From NCBI RefSeq assembly GCF_003326675.1, contig NZ_JPWF01000002.1, forward strand, positions 372,001 through 436,000: a stretch of DNA of 64,000 bases, written 5' to 3'. Within the stretch, counting starts at the first letter, position 1. Every line of letters begins with the position of its first letter. The notes under the pieces were generated by a model. That model worked only from the letters and a program-made list of their open reading frames with translations, did not search any database and had not been told where the DNA came from. A program made the translations under genes and the position numbers. Origin of the DNA: Thalassospira profundimaris (GTDB lineage: Bacteria; Pseudomonadota; Alphaproteobacteria; Rhodospirillales; Thalassospiraceae). Positions 8,196 through 16,500 of the stretch are shown piece after piece.

Positions 8196-10100
8196 TTGAA
8201 AAAGTTTAAGTACATCTTGATCGCAGCACTGGGGGCCGTTCTGGTCAATTTCCCGGATGTGCGTGCTGCTGAATTTGGTGAATCCCCGACCCTTGCCCAA
8301 CAGGTTGCAGAAGGCAAGTTGCCACCTGTCAGCGACCGCCTGCCGACCACACCGATGATTGTCACGCCGAACGAAAAGATTGGTGTTTATGGCGGCACCT
8401 GGAAAATGGCGCAACGCGATCAGCGTGATCAGGCTCTGCTGATCCGCAATATCGGTTATGAACCGCTTTTGCGCTGGACCCCGCAATGGACATCGACCAT
8501 TCCAAACGTTGCCCTTTCCTTCCAGCCCAGCAACGATGCCACAGAATTCTTTTTCCGGCTGCGCCCGGGAATGCGCTGGTCAGATGGTGCGCCCTTTAGT
8601 GCTGATGACATCATCTTCTGGTATCAGGACATCCTTCTTAATCCGGCCTTTGCCGATTCAGTTCCGGAATGGCTGATTGCCGGTGGCAATGCCGTGCGGG
8701 TAGACGAGATTGATGACAACACCATCGCGTTTCGTTTCAGTACGCCCTATGGCCTGTTCCCGACAGCATTGGCGCGCCCAGAAGGCGTCGAACCGGTAAG
8801 CTATCCCGCCCATTTCCTTAAACCGCTTTTGCCGAAATACAATCCAAATGCGGATAGCGAAGCACGCAGCCTTGGCTTTGCGGGATGGAAAGAACGCTTT
8901 ATTGCGGTGTTTGGAACGCCCGGCACGATTGATGATCCATCGCGATGGCTTAATCCGGATGTCCCAACCCTGAATGCCTGGGTTCTCACCGGTGTTTATG
9001 GCAAGGATGATCCGCTGATTGCCAAACGCAATCCCTATTACTGGAAGATTGATCCGGCCGGCCGTCAGCTTCCCTATATCGACGAAGTTTCACTGACGCT
9101 TGTACCGTCGAAAAGTGCCGCAGGTGACGCAGCGATTGCCGGCAAGGTGAATATGCAGGAACGCCATGTCAGCACGCGTGCGGACGAAGTTCTTGCCGCC
9201 AATCACGATCTTCAGCCCTTTACGCTGATTGAAAGTGACATGAACACCTTGACCTTGTCATTGAACCTCAATGACAAGGACCCGGTACTGCGCGATATCT
9301 TCCAGAACAAGAATTTCCGGATTGCGCTGTCCCATGCGATTGATCGCAACGATGTCATTGCCCGGTTTGTCCCCGATGCCCTGCCTCATCAGGCCGCACC
9401 GCGCCCGGAAAGTCCGCTTTATCACACCGTTCTGGCCCGTCAGTTCATCCATTATGACGCCGCCCTTGCAACGGACTATCTTGCCAAGGCCGGTTTGCAT
9501 CAAACAGACAGTGAAGGCTTCCTGCTGCGTCCGGATGGTAAACGCCTGTCCTTTACCATCGACACCGAAGGCGCAAACCGCTTTGCGATCCTTGATGCGG
9601 TGATCCAGTATTGGCGGGCAATCGGCCTTGATGTCAGGGCGCGCAACCTGCCGCGCGACGAATTCTTTGCTATGCGCGAACGCAATGATCATCAAGCCAG
9701 TGCATGGGGCGGTGATGGCGGCCTTGATGCGATGGTCATTCCGATCAACTATCTGCCAATGTCGGCCGATTCGTCCTGGTTTGCGACCGGATGGGCCAAT
9801 TGGTACGTCAATCCCAACAGCCCGAACGCAATTACCCCGCCCGATGAAGTGCAAAAGCAGCTTGCGCTTTATAATCAGCTCAAAGAAACCGCGAACGCTC
9901 AAAAACAAAATCAACTGATGCGCGATATCCTCGACATCAGCGCAGATCAGTTTTACGTTATGGGTATTGCTTTGCCGCCAAACAGGAAAGGCGTGGTTGC
10001 CAAGAACTTCCACAATGTTCCAAAAGTAATTCCGGCGGCATGGAGCTATGCAACACCAGCACCAACCAACCCAAGCCAATACTATATTGAGCAAAAGTAA
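8196..10100 (+). CDS. ABC-type peptide/oligosaccharide solute-binding protein, family 5
   Basis: Periplasmic binding protein of 634 residues, of the SBP_bac_5 (OppA/DppA) family. A signal peptide (about 1-24, ending 'VRAAEF') is followed by a family-5 fold: 'IGYEPLLRW' near residue 90, 'FRLRPGMRWSDGAPFSADDI' near 125-145, and 'NKNFRIALSHAIDRNDVI' near 375. It is longer than typical OppA (about 540). The start is a TTG at 8196 that gives the basic 'MKKFKYIL' end; a GGGG lies about 11 bases before it. No permease or ATPase gene follows. Instead a hybrid histidine kinase starts 45 bases downstream, and the short gap contains an imperfect hairpin (about 10103-10126). This suggests a sensing rather than a transport role. 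Ligand unknown. Confidence 0.88.
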   Translation: MKKFKYILIAALGAVLVNFPDVRAAEFGESPTLAQQVAEGKLPPVSDRLPTTPMIVTPNEKIGVYGGTWKMAQRDQRDQALLIRNIGYEPLLRWTPQWTSTIPNVALSFQPSNDATEFFFRLRPGMRWSDGAPFSADDIIFWYQDILLNPAFADSVPEWLIAGGNAVRVDEIDDNTIAFRFSTPYGLFPTALARPEGVEPVSYPAHFLKPLLPKYNPNADSEARSLGFAGWKERFIAVFGTPGTIDDPSRWLNPDVPTLNAWVLTGVYGKDDPLIAKRNPYYWKIDPAGRQLPYIDEVSLTLVPSKSAAGDAAIAGKVNMQERHVSTRADEVLAANHDLQPFTLIESDMNTLTLSLNLNDKDPVLRDIFQNKNFRIALSHAIDRNDVIARFVPDALPHQAAPRPESPLYHTVLARQFIHYDAALATDYLAKAGLHQTDSEGFLLRPDGKRLSFTIDTEGANRFAILDAVIQYWRAIGLDVRARNLPRDEFFAMRERNDHQASAWGGDGGLDAMVIPINYLPMSADSSWFATGWANWYVNPNSPNAITPPDEVQKQLALYNQLKETANAQKQNQLMRDILDISADQFYVMGIALPPNRKGVVAKNFHNVPKVIPAAWSYATPAPTNPSQYYIEQK

Positions 10101-10144
10101 CTGGTGCGCGGGAGACTGATCTCGCACAGGGGAGACGACGAGGC

Positions 10145-12502
10145 GTGAAGAAGCTGTTAGACCGAATGATCGGCAGCCTGGTTTTCAAGATTGCGCTGGC
10201 AATCGTCATTGTGGAAACCATTCTGCTTGGATTGTTTGGCGGATATTATGTCCAGTATTTCGGCGCGGAAATTGATCGCCGTATTGCGGAACAGATCAGC
10301 ACGCCTGGCCGCCTTATTCAGGACGAACAACTTAAAATCTCGATCCTGAGCGACGCCGACCAGATGAAATTGCTGCTGGGTGATCACTTGCAGCAAGCCA
10401 TGGCAATCGGCTTTGACGGCACGATCTATCACGCGATTGATCCCTTTATCATCGGTAACTCGATCACTGTCGTACCGGATTTCCCGGTTGATCAATTGCG
10501 TTCGGACCTGACAGAGCCGACATTGTTCACGACCGACGATCAGGTTGGCCGCAGTATCGTTTCGATCACCCCGCTGTTCAGCCTGAACGCCAATCAGCCC
10601 TTCATGTTTGTCTATCTCAAGGTTTCCACCAAAGGCCTTGAAGAAAGCCAGCGCCAAATGCAATCGGTGCTGCTGGTCGGGTCAGCGATGTGTATCCTGA
10701 TGACATCAGCCCTGATCTTCTTGTTCACCCAGCAAACAGTCCTCAAACGCCTGATCACAGCAGCCCAGTTTGTGAACAAGATCCAGTTGGGTAAGCTGAG
10801 TTCGCGCCTGACTCCGATGGGACGCGATGAAATTGGCACGCTTGAACGCGGCCTTAATGCAATGGCCGAAAGTCTGGAACGCCGCACACAGCAACATCAG
10901 ATTGCCCAGGATGCCCTGCGTGACAGCGAAGAACGTTTCCGCGACTTCACCCTGTCCTCGGCCGACTGGTATTGGGAAATGGGTGCGAACCTTAAAATCG
11001 CGTTTGCGTCCTACAAGTTTTATCAGCTGATCGAAGAAATCAACGGATCACCACAAGGCCAGTCCTTCGACCGACTTGGCCTGACATCCGAACACCCGGA
11101 AGGCTGGCATTATCTTCAACGTCGGCTGGATGCCCATATGGCGTTCCAAAATGTCGAGTTTTCCTGGGTCTCGCGCAAAGGTGAAAAGCATTACGGCCGC
11201 ATCAACGGGGTTCCGGTCTTTTCGCTTGATGGCCGTTTCAACGGCTATCGCGGCACCGGCAGCAACATCACCGCCCAGCATCGCGCAACCGAAGAACAAC
11301 AGGCCCTGCAACGTCAACTTGCCACGTCGCAAAAGCTTGAAGCCGTTGGTCAGATGGCTGGTGGTGTTGCCCATGAATTTAACAATTGCCTTGCCGGTAT
11401 TCTGAGCTTCGCCGAAGTCGCCAGGGCAAAGATCGACGATCGCGAACGGGTCAAAGAATATCTCGACCATGTGATATCGCTGGGCGAACGTGCGACCAGT
11501 GTTGCCGATCAGCTTTTGATGTTCTCGCGCCGCCGGATTGATCAGCCAACCAATGTACGGGTCCAAAGCATCTTCTCGGAAATGGAGAAACTGCTGATGA
11601 CCCTGTTGGAACACCGGATCGAATTGCAAATCTGGTCTGACGAGCCTGAACTCTTTACCCGTGTCGACCCGACACAGCTTTCAGCCTGCATTCTGAACCT
11701 TGCGATCAATGCCCGCGATGCCATGCCTGATGGCGGCACACTGCAAATATCGTCGCGCAGTGTCGACATCCCGCCACTGGCCCAGCGTGACCCGGACGAG
11801 GACGAAGACAGCTATCCCAACGAAATCGCCGGTGAGTTTGTTGTCATCACGGTTCAGGATACCGGGACCGGCATTCCCGACGACATTATCGGCAATATTT
11901 TTGAGCCCTTCTTCTCAACCAAGGAACCGGGCAAAGGCACCGGGCTTGGCTTGTCCATCGTCCATAGCTGGGTGGAAGAAGCACACGGATTTATCAATGT
12001 CGAAAGCGTTGAAGGCGAAGGGACAACCTTCTCGGTTTACTTGCCCCGGTCCGAAGCCGGATCGGAAGCAGCCCTTCGTGTTGATGAAATTCATGACTTC
12101 CCGGGCAACGGCGAACGGGTTCTGATTGTCGATGATGAACAGGCCCTGCGAACCACCGCGCATATCATTCTTGAAGATGCCGGTTTCCGGACTGCAACGG
12201 CCAAAAGCACCGAAGAAGCGCTGGAAGTTCTGATCCAGGCGGAAAAGGATGATCCGTTTGATGTCATTCTGACCGATGTGGTGATGTCTGGCCGTAGTGG
12301 CCCGCAACTGGTGATCGAGGCCCTGCGATCAAACCCGCGATATGGCGTCGTCTTTATGTCGGGCTATCCGGCCCGATCGCGCAAGGAACTCGACAAGCTT
12401 CTTGGCAATTATGTCTTTGTCAAAAAACCGTTCCGTCCAAGTCAGTTGCAAAAAGCCATCCATGATGCCATTGCTCTGCGGGCTGAACGTCAGCGGACTT
12501 AA
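10145..12502 (+). CDS. Hybrid sensor histidine kinase (HAMP-PAS-HisKA-HATPase-REC)
   Basis: Membrane kinase of 785 residues starting at a GTG preceded by GAGG. TM1 about 14-36; a periplasmic domain about 40-165; TM2 about 173-195; HAMP about 197-250; PAS about 262-380; HisKA with His410 in 'GGVAHEFNNCLAG'; HATPase_c with 'NLAINARDAMPDG', 'DTGTGIP' and 'KGTGLGLS'; C-terminal receiver about 657-780 with Asp711 in 'VILTDVVM' and Lys761 in 'KKPFRP'. The H-box is that of the NtrB-like/Cc_3286 group. It lies 45 bases after a family-5 binding protein and is probably co-transcribed with it, so the liganded binding protein may be the input signal. The periplasmic domain is short (about 125 residues) and not recognised. 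No separate response regulator follows. Confidence 0.92.
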   Translation: MKKLLDRMIGSLVFKIALAIVIVETILLGLFGGYYVQYFGAEIDRRIAEQISTPGRLIQDEQLKISILSDADQMKLLLGDHLQQAMAIGFDGTIYHAIDPFIIGNSITVVPDFPVDQLRSDLTEPTLFTTDDQVGRSIVSITPLFSLNANQPFMFVYLKVSTKGLEESQRQMQSVLLVGSAMCILMTSALIFLFTQQTVLKRLITAAQFVNKIQLGKLSSRLTPMGRDEIGTLERGLNAMAESLERRTQQHQIAQDALRDSEERFRDFTLSSADWYWEMGANLKIAFASYKFYQLIEEINGSPQGQSFDRLGLTSEHPEGWHYLQRRLDAHMAFQNVEFSWVSRKGEKHYGRINGVPVFSLDGRFNGYRGTGSNITAQHRATEEQQALQRQLATSQKLEAVGQMAGGVAHEFNNCLAGILSFAEVARAKIDDRERVKEYLDHVISLGERATSVADQLLMFSRRRIDQPTNVRVQSIFSEMEKLLMTLLEHRIELQIWSDEPELFTRVDPTQLSACILNLAINARDAMPDGGTLQISSRSVDIPPLAQRDPDEDEDSYPNEIAGEFVVITVQDTGTGIPDDIIGNIFEPFFSTKEPGKGTGLGLSIVHSWVEEAHGFINVESVEGEGTTFSVYLPRSEAGSEAALRVDEIHDFPGNGERVLIVDDEQALRTTAHIILEDAGFRTATAKSTEEALEVLIQAEKDDPFDVILTDVVMSGRSGPQLVIEALRSNPRYGVVFMSGYPARSRKELDKLLGNYVFVKKPFRPSQLQKAIHDAIALRAERQRT

Positions 12503-12518
12503 GTCATCGAAAAATACA

Positions 12519-12545
12519 AGACAGGCCGCAATGCCTGTCTTTTTA
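12519..12545 (+). terminator. Rho-independent terminator
   Basis: AGACAGGC (12519-12526), a 6-base loop, GCCTGTCT (12533-12540), followed by a T run. It closes the binding-protein/hybrid-kinase operon 16 bases after the kinase stop codon. Confidence 0.85.
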
Positions 12546-12802
12546 TATCGCAGGGATGCGCAACCCGTACAGGTAAATACGGCCCGCCCCATCGCGCAAT
12601 GATTAAAAAAATATTTACGCAAATTCACCCGTAAGTCACTCTGCGAAAACCAGTTTCTTCTGCCCGCTCTCTGCCGGGAACCCCACCTGTGACAACCGTC
12701 ACTTTTTTGCTGGCAATTAATCCCTACCTTAAAGTCATAGAGATTGAGTGATGTTCTCTTCGATGGGTGCCCCACCCTTTTGGAAAGGATGACGAGGTCA
12801 AC

Positions 12803-13024
12803 ATGATCGGTTCGGTTCAAGGTTCAGGTTTAAGCGCAGCAGCACAGGCTGTTAATGATGCCATCACCCCCGGTGGTTCAGGCCCGTCTTTGCCGTTTGC
12901 CGCCGCTGAAGGCGCGATCAACAAGGCCACCGGCCTTGCCAAAGTTATCGGTTCCATCGTTACCGAACATCAGCCGCTTCAAACCAGTGGTCACCGCGGC
13001 ACACGCGTAAACATTCTGACGTGA
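12803..13024 (+). CDS. Small protein with C-terminal R-G-T-R-V-N-I-L motif
   Basis: A 73-residue protein of unknown function. The ATG at 12803 follows GACGAGG by 5 bases. The N-terminal half is small and Gly/Ala/Ser-rich ('GSGLSAAAQAVNDAITPGG'), a mid helix follows ('GAINKATGLAKVIGSIV'), and the protein ends 'HRGTRVNILT'. The next gene (13167) encodes a similar-sized protein ending 'RRGTYLNILL' and with a comparable 'IG-x-x-x-S/Q-x-G-L' start, so the two are probable paralogues. No signal peptide or membrane span. Its own terminator follows at once, so it is a single transcription unit. The upstream 260 bases after the previous terminator hold no other gene. Confidence 0.65.
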   Translation: MIGSVQGSGLSAAAQAVNDAITPGGSGPSLPFAAAEGAINKATGLAKVIGSIVTEHQPLQTSGHRGTRVNILT

Positions 13025-13051
13025 TTTTTTCCCTCCGTTAGCTTCCTCCTT

Positions 13052-13077
13052 GGGGTGGTCCAGAACCACCCCTTTTT
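13052..13077 (+). terminator. Rho-independent terminator
   Basis: GGGGTGGT (13052-13059), loop, ACCACCCC (13065-13072), then TTTTT. It follows the first small R-G-T-x-x-N-I-L protein gene by 27 bases. Confidence 0.88.
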
Positions 13078-13166
13078 GTGTGCCCGTCTAAAGGCTTAGC
13101 AATAGCCCATCATGACAAGTCCCCTTGCACGTGCTAAGGTCAGGGCCGGATTTTCATTTGGATAGC

Positions 13167-13397
13167 ATGATGGTCGCCAACAGAATCGGTACAGGCTCGT
13201 CCCAAACGGGACTGCAGGACGCCCGCAACCGCCCACAGGGATTGCCCGGGGTTGGTGGCCGCGTGACTGCCAATTCCGATCAACCATCTTCTGACAGCTT
13301 TATCGCCGCACAGCTCGCACGACTGCGTAATCTGATCGCAACCGATCAAATTGATCACAATGCGCGGCGCGGCACATATCTGAATATTCTGCTCTAG
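13167..13397 (+). CDS. Small protein with C-terminal R-G-T-Y-L-N-I-L motif
   Basis: A 76-residue protein of unknown function, with ATG-ATG at 13167-13172 as the preferred start. An in-frame GTG at 13125 has no ribosome site. The N-terminal half is polar and Gly/Gln-rich, and the C-terminal half contains the helix 'SFIAAQLARLRNLIATDQID' and ends 'NARRGTYLNILL'. The last ten residues match the pattern of the preceding small protein. The conserved tail is at the very end, which often marks a partner-binding or processing signal, but nothing in the sequence shows which. Flanked by its own terminator. Confidence 0.6.
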   Translation: MMVANRIGTGSSQTGLQDARNRPQGLPGVGGRVTANSDQPSSDSFIAAQLARLRNLIATDQIDHNARRGTYLNILL

Positions 13398-13447
13398 ACC
13401 GGGACAGATTGGACGGGTGATGGCGCAATGCCAGAACACCCGAAAGT

Positions 13448-13476
13448 AAAAGGCGGACCACAAGGCCCGCCTTTTT
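13448..13476 (+). terminator. Rho-independent terminator
   Basis: AAAAGGCGG (13448-13456), loop, CCGCCTTTT (13467-13475), then T. It lies 50 bases after the second small R-G-T-x-x-N-I-L protein gene. Confidence 0.85.
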
Positions 13477-13501
13477 GCCTGCTCGCTTCATCCGTCACGA
13501 A

Positions 13502-13534
13502 CAAAGAAAAGTGCCCCGTACCGAAGTACGGGGC
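13502..13534 (-). terminator. gltDB terminator with UUCG tetraloop
   Basis: Read on the minus strand: GCCCCGTAC, loop TTCG, GTACGGGGC, then ACTTTTC. The 9-base perfect stem is closed by the C(UUCG)G extra-stable tetraloop. It lies 57 bases beyond the gltB stop codon, faces the plus-strand terminator at 13448-13476, and ends the gltD-gltB transcript. Confidence 0.85.
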
Positions 13535-13590
13535 CAGTTCAATTGTCCAGGTGTGTTGGACAAGGGAGCTTGCGCAAAAGCGTGATCAGA

Positions 13591-16500
13591 TCACGCAGTT
13601 GCCTGGTTTTCGCTCTCGGAGCGAATAGGGTGTTCCAGCTTGTCGACGATTTCCTTCGGCACGATCTGCCAGAAGTTGCCGCGTTCACGATCCCAGTTAT
13701 CAAGGATCGTGCGTGCATAACCACTTTCGGTTTCTGCAACATGCTCTTCAATGAGCGCACGGCAATGTTCGTCCCAATGCTGGGTTTCAATGCGCTGGTA
13801 AAGGATGGAGCCATCGTTGACGACATCGGCAAAGGTGCCCTTAACGTCATAGATGAAGGCCATGCCACCGGTCATACCAGCACCAAAGTTTTCACCAACC
13901 GAACCCAGGATGACTGCGGTTCCGCCGGTCATGTATTCACAACCGTTCGAACCACAACCTTCGACCACAACGGTCGCACCGGAGTTACGGACACAGAAAC
14001 GTTCACCGGCCTGACCGGCAGCAAACAGCTTGCCAGCCGTCGCACCATAAAGAATGGTGTTACCGATGATGGTGTTTTCGTTGGTCTTAAGCGGGCTGCT
14101 CGGACGTGGACGCAGAACAATCGTACCGCCCGAAAGGCCTTTACCAACATAGTCGTTGGCATCGCCCTGAACTTCGATCTTCAGACCCTGAACCGCAAAG
14201 GCGCCAAGCGACTGACCAGCCGAACCACGCAGACGGACATGCAGGTGGCCCGGTTTCAGGCCGGTCATGCCGTATTTCTGCGTGATCAGTGACGACATCC
14301 GGGTCCCAATCGCACGCTGGGTGTTCTGGATGTTGTACTGAAGCTGCATCTTTTCGCCGTCTTCCAGAAGCGGACGGGCATCCTTGATCATCTGCGCATC
14401 AAGGGTATCCGGGACTTCGTTCCGGCCTTCGATGGTGCAGAAGCGTGCATGATCACCGGCATCAGCCTGTGCAAGCAGCGGGTTCAAATCAAGGTCAACA
14501 AGGTCTTTCGCGCCACGGTGAACCTGCTGAAGCAGGTCCGAACGGCCAATCACGTCTTCAAGCTTGTCATAGCCAAGCTCTGCCAGAACGTCTTTGACTT
14601 CCTCGGCCATGAAGGTGAACAGGTTGACCAGTTTGTCAGCCGTACCGACGAACTTGGCACGCAGTGCCGGATCCTGGGTACAGACACCAACCGGGCAGGT
14701 GTTCGAATGGCACTGACGGACCATGATGCACCCAAGTGCGATCAGTGAAGCCGTACCGATACCGAATTCCTCTGCACCAAGCATTGCGCCAATCACCACG
14801 TCACGACCGGTTTTGAAACCACCGTCAACGCGCAGTTTGACTTTGTCACGCAGGTTGTTAAGCGTCAGAACCTGGTTCACTTCCGACAGGCCCATCTCCC
14901 ACGGAACGCCTGCATATTTGATCGAGGTCTGCGGGCTTGCACCCGTACCGCCGTCATAACCGGAAATCAGGATCACGTCGGCTTTTGCCTTGGCAACACC
15001 AGCGGCAATCGTACCAACACCCGAACGCGACACCAGCTTCACGCAGACGCGGCAACGCGGGTTGATCTGTTTCAGGTCATAGATCAGCTGCGCCAGATCT
15101 TCGATTGAATAGATGTCGTGGTGCGGCGGCGGAGAAATCAGGGTCACACCCGGCGTCGCATGACGCAGCTGTGCGATTTCAACCGTAACCTTGAAGCCCG
15201 GAAGCTGACCACCTTCACCCGGTTTTGCACCCTGGGCGACCTTGATCTGAATTTCTTCGCAGTTGTTCAGATATTCAGCCGTCACACCAAAGCGACCGGA
15301 CGCAACCTGTTTGATCGAGGAACGCGCATTGTCACCGTTCGCACGCGGACGGAAACGTTCACGCGACTCACCACCTTCACCGGAGTTCGATTTCGCACCG
15401 ATACGGTTCATTGCAATCGCCAGTGCCTCGTGGGCCTCGGTCGACAATGCACCGTGGGACATGCCCGGGGTGACAAAACGTTTGCGGATTTCGGTGATGC
15501 TTTCGACCTTGTCCTGATGAACTGCGGTACGGTCACTACGGAAATCAAGAAGATCACGCAGATGAAGCGGTTCACGCGAACGCAGACCTTCAGAAAACTT
15601 GCGGAAGGTGTTGTAGCTGCCCGTGGTGACAGAGGACTGCAACGTATGGATCAGCGGACCGGTCCAGACGTGGCGTTCGCCACTGCGACGGTATTTGTAA
15701 AGACCACCAACCGGAAGGCTGACGACATTGCCGTTAAACGCTTCTTTATGCTGGGCAATCGTACGACGCTGGATACCCTGAAGACCGATACCCGAAATAC
15801 GCGACGGCATGCCCGGGAAGAATTCAGCCACCAGCGAACGCGACAGGCCGATACTTTCGAAGTTATAGCCACCGCGATAGGAACTGATGATCGAGATGCC
15901 CATTTTGGACATGATCTTCAGAAGACCCGCGTCGATTGCGGCCTTGAAGCGCTGCATGACTTCGGCGGTGCTGTTCACATTCGGGAACAGGCCGCGTGCA
16001 TAACGGTCAAGCAGACCTTCCTGTGCCAGATAGGCGTTAACCGTGGTCGCGCCAACACCGATCAAAACGGCAAAGTAATGCACGTCCATGCATTCTGCCG
16101 AACGCACGTTCAGCGAAATGTAGGTACGCAGCGACGTCTTCACGAGGTGGCTGTGAACACCACCGGTCGCAAGGATCATCGGAATGGCTGCGCGTTCTTC
16201 GCTGATCGACTCATCGGTCAGGATGATGTGCAAGGCACCGCCACGGACGGCTTCTTCTGCTTCACGCTGGATGCGGGAAATCGCATCACGCAGGGCAGTC
16301 TGGCCACCATTGATGTCAAAGGTGGTGTCAATTTCGACAGCCGTGTCGCCCATATAGCCGCGCATTGCGTCATATTCAGCGTTGGTCAGAACCGGGCTTT
16401 CAAGCTGAAGCAGGTCGCACTGGCTTTCGTCTTCTTCCAGAACGTTGCCAAGGTTGCCAAGGCGGGTCTTCAGGCTCATGACGCGCGCTTCACGAAGAGA

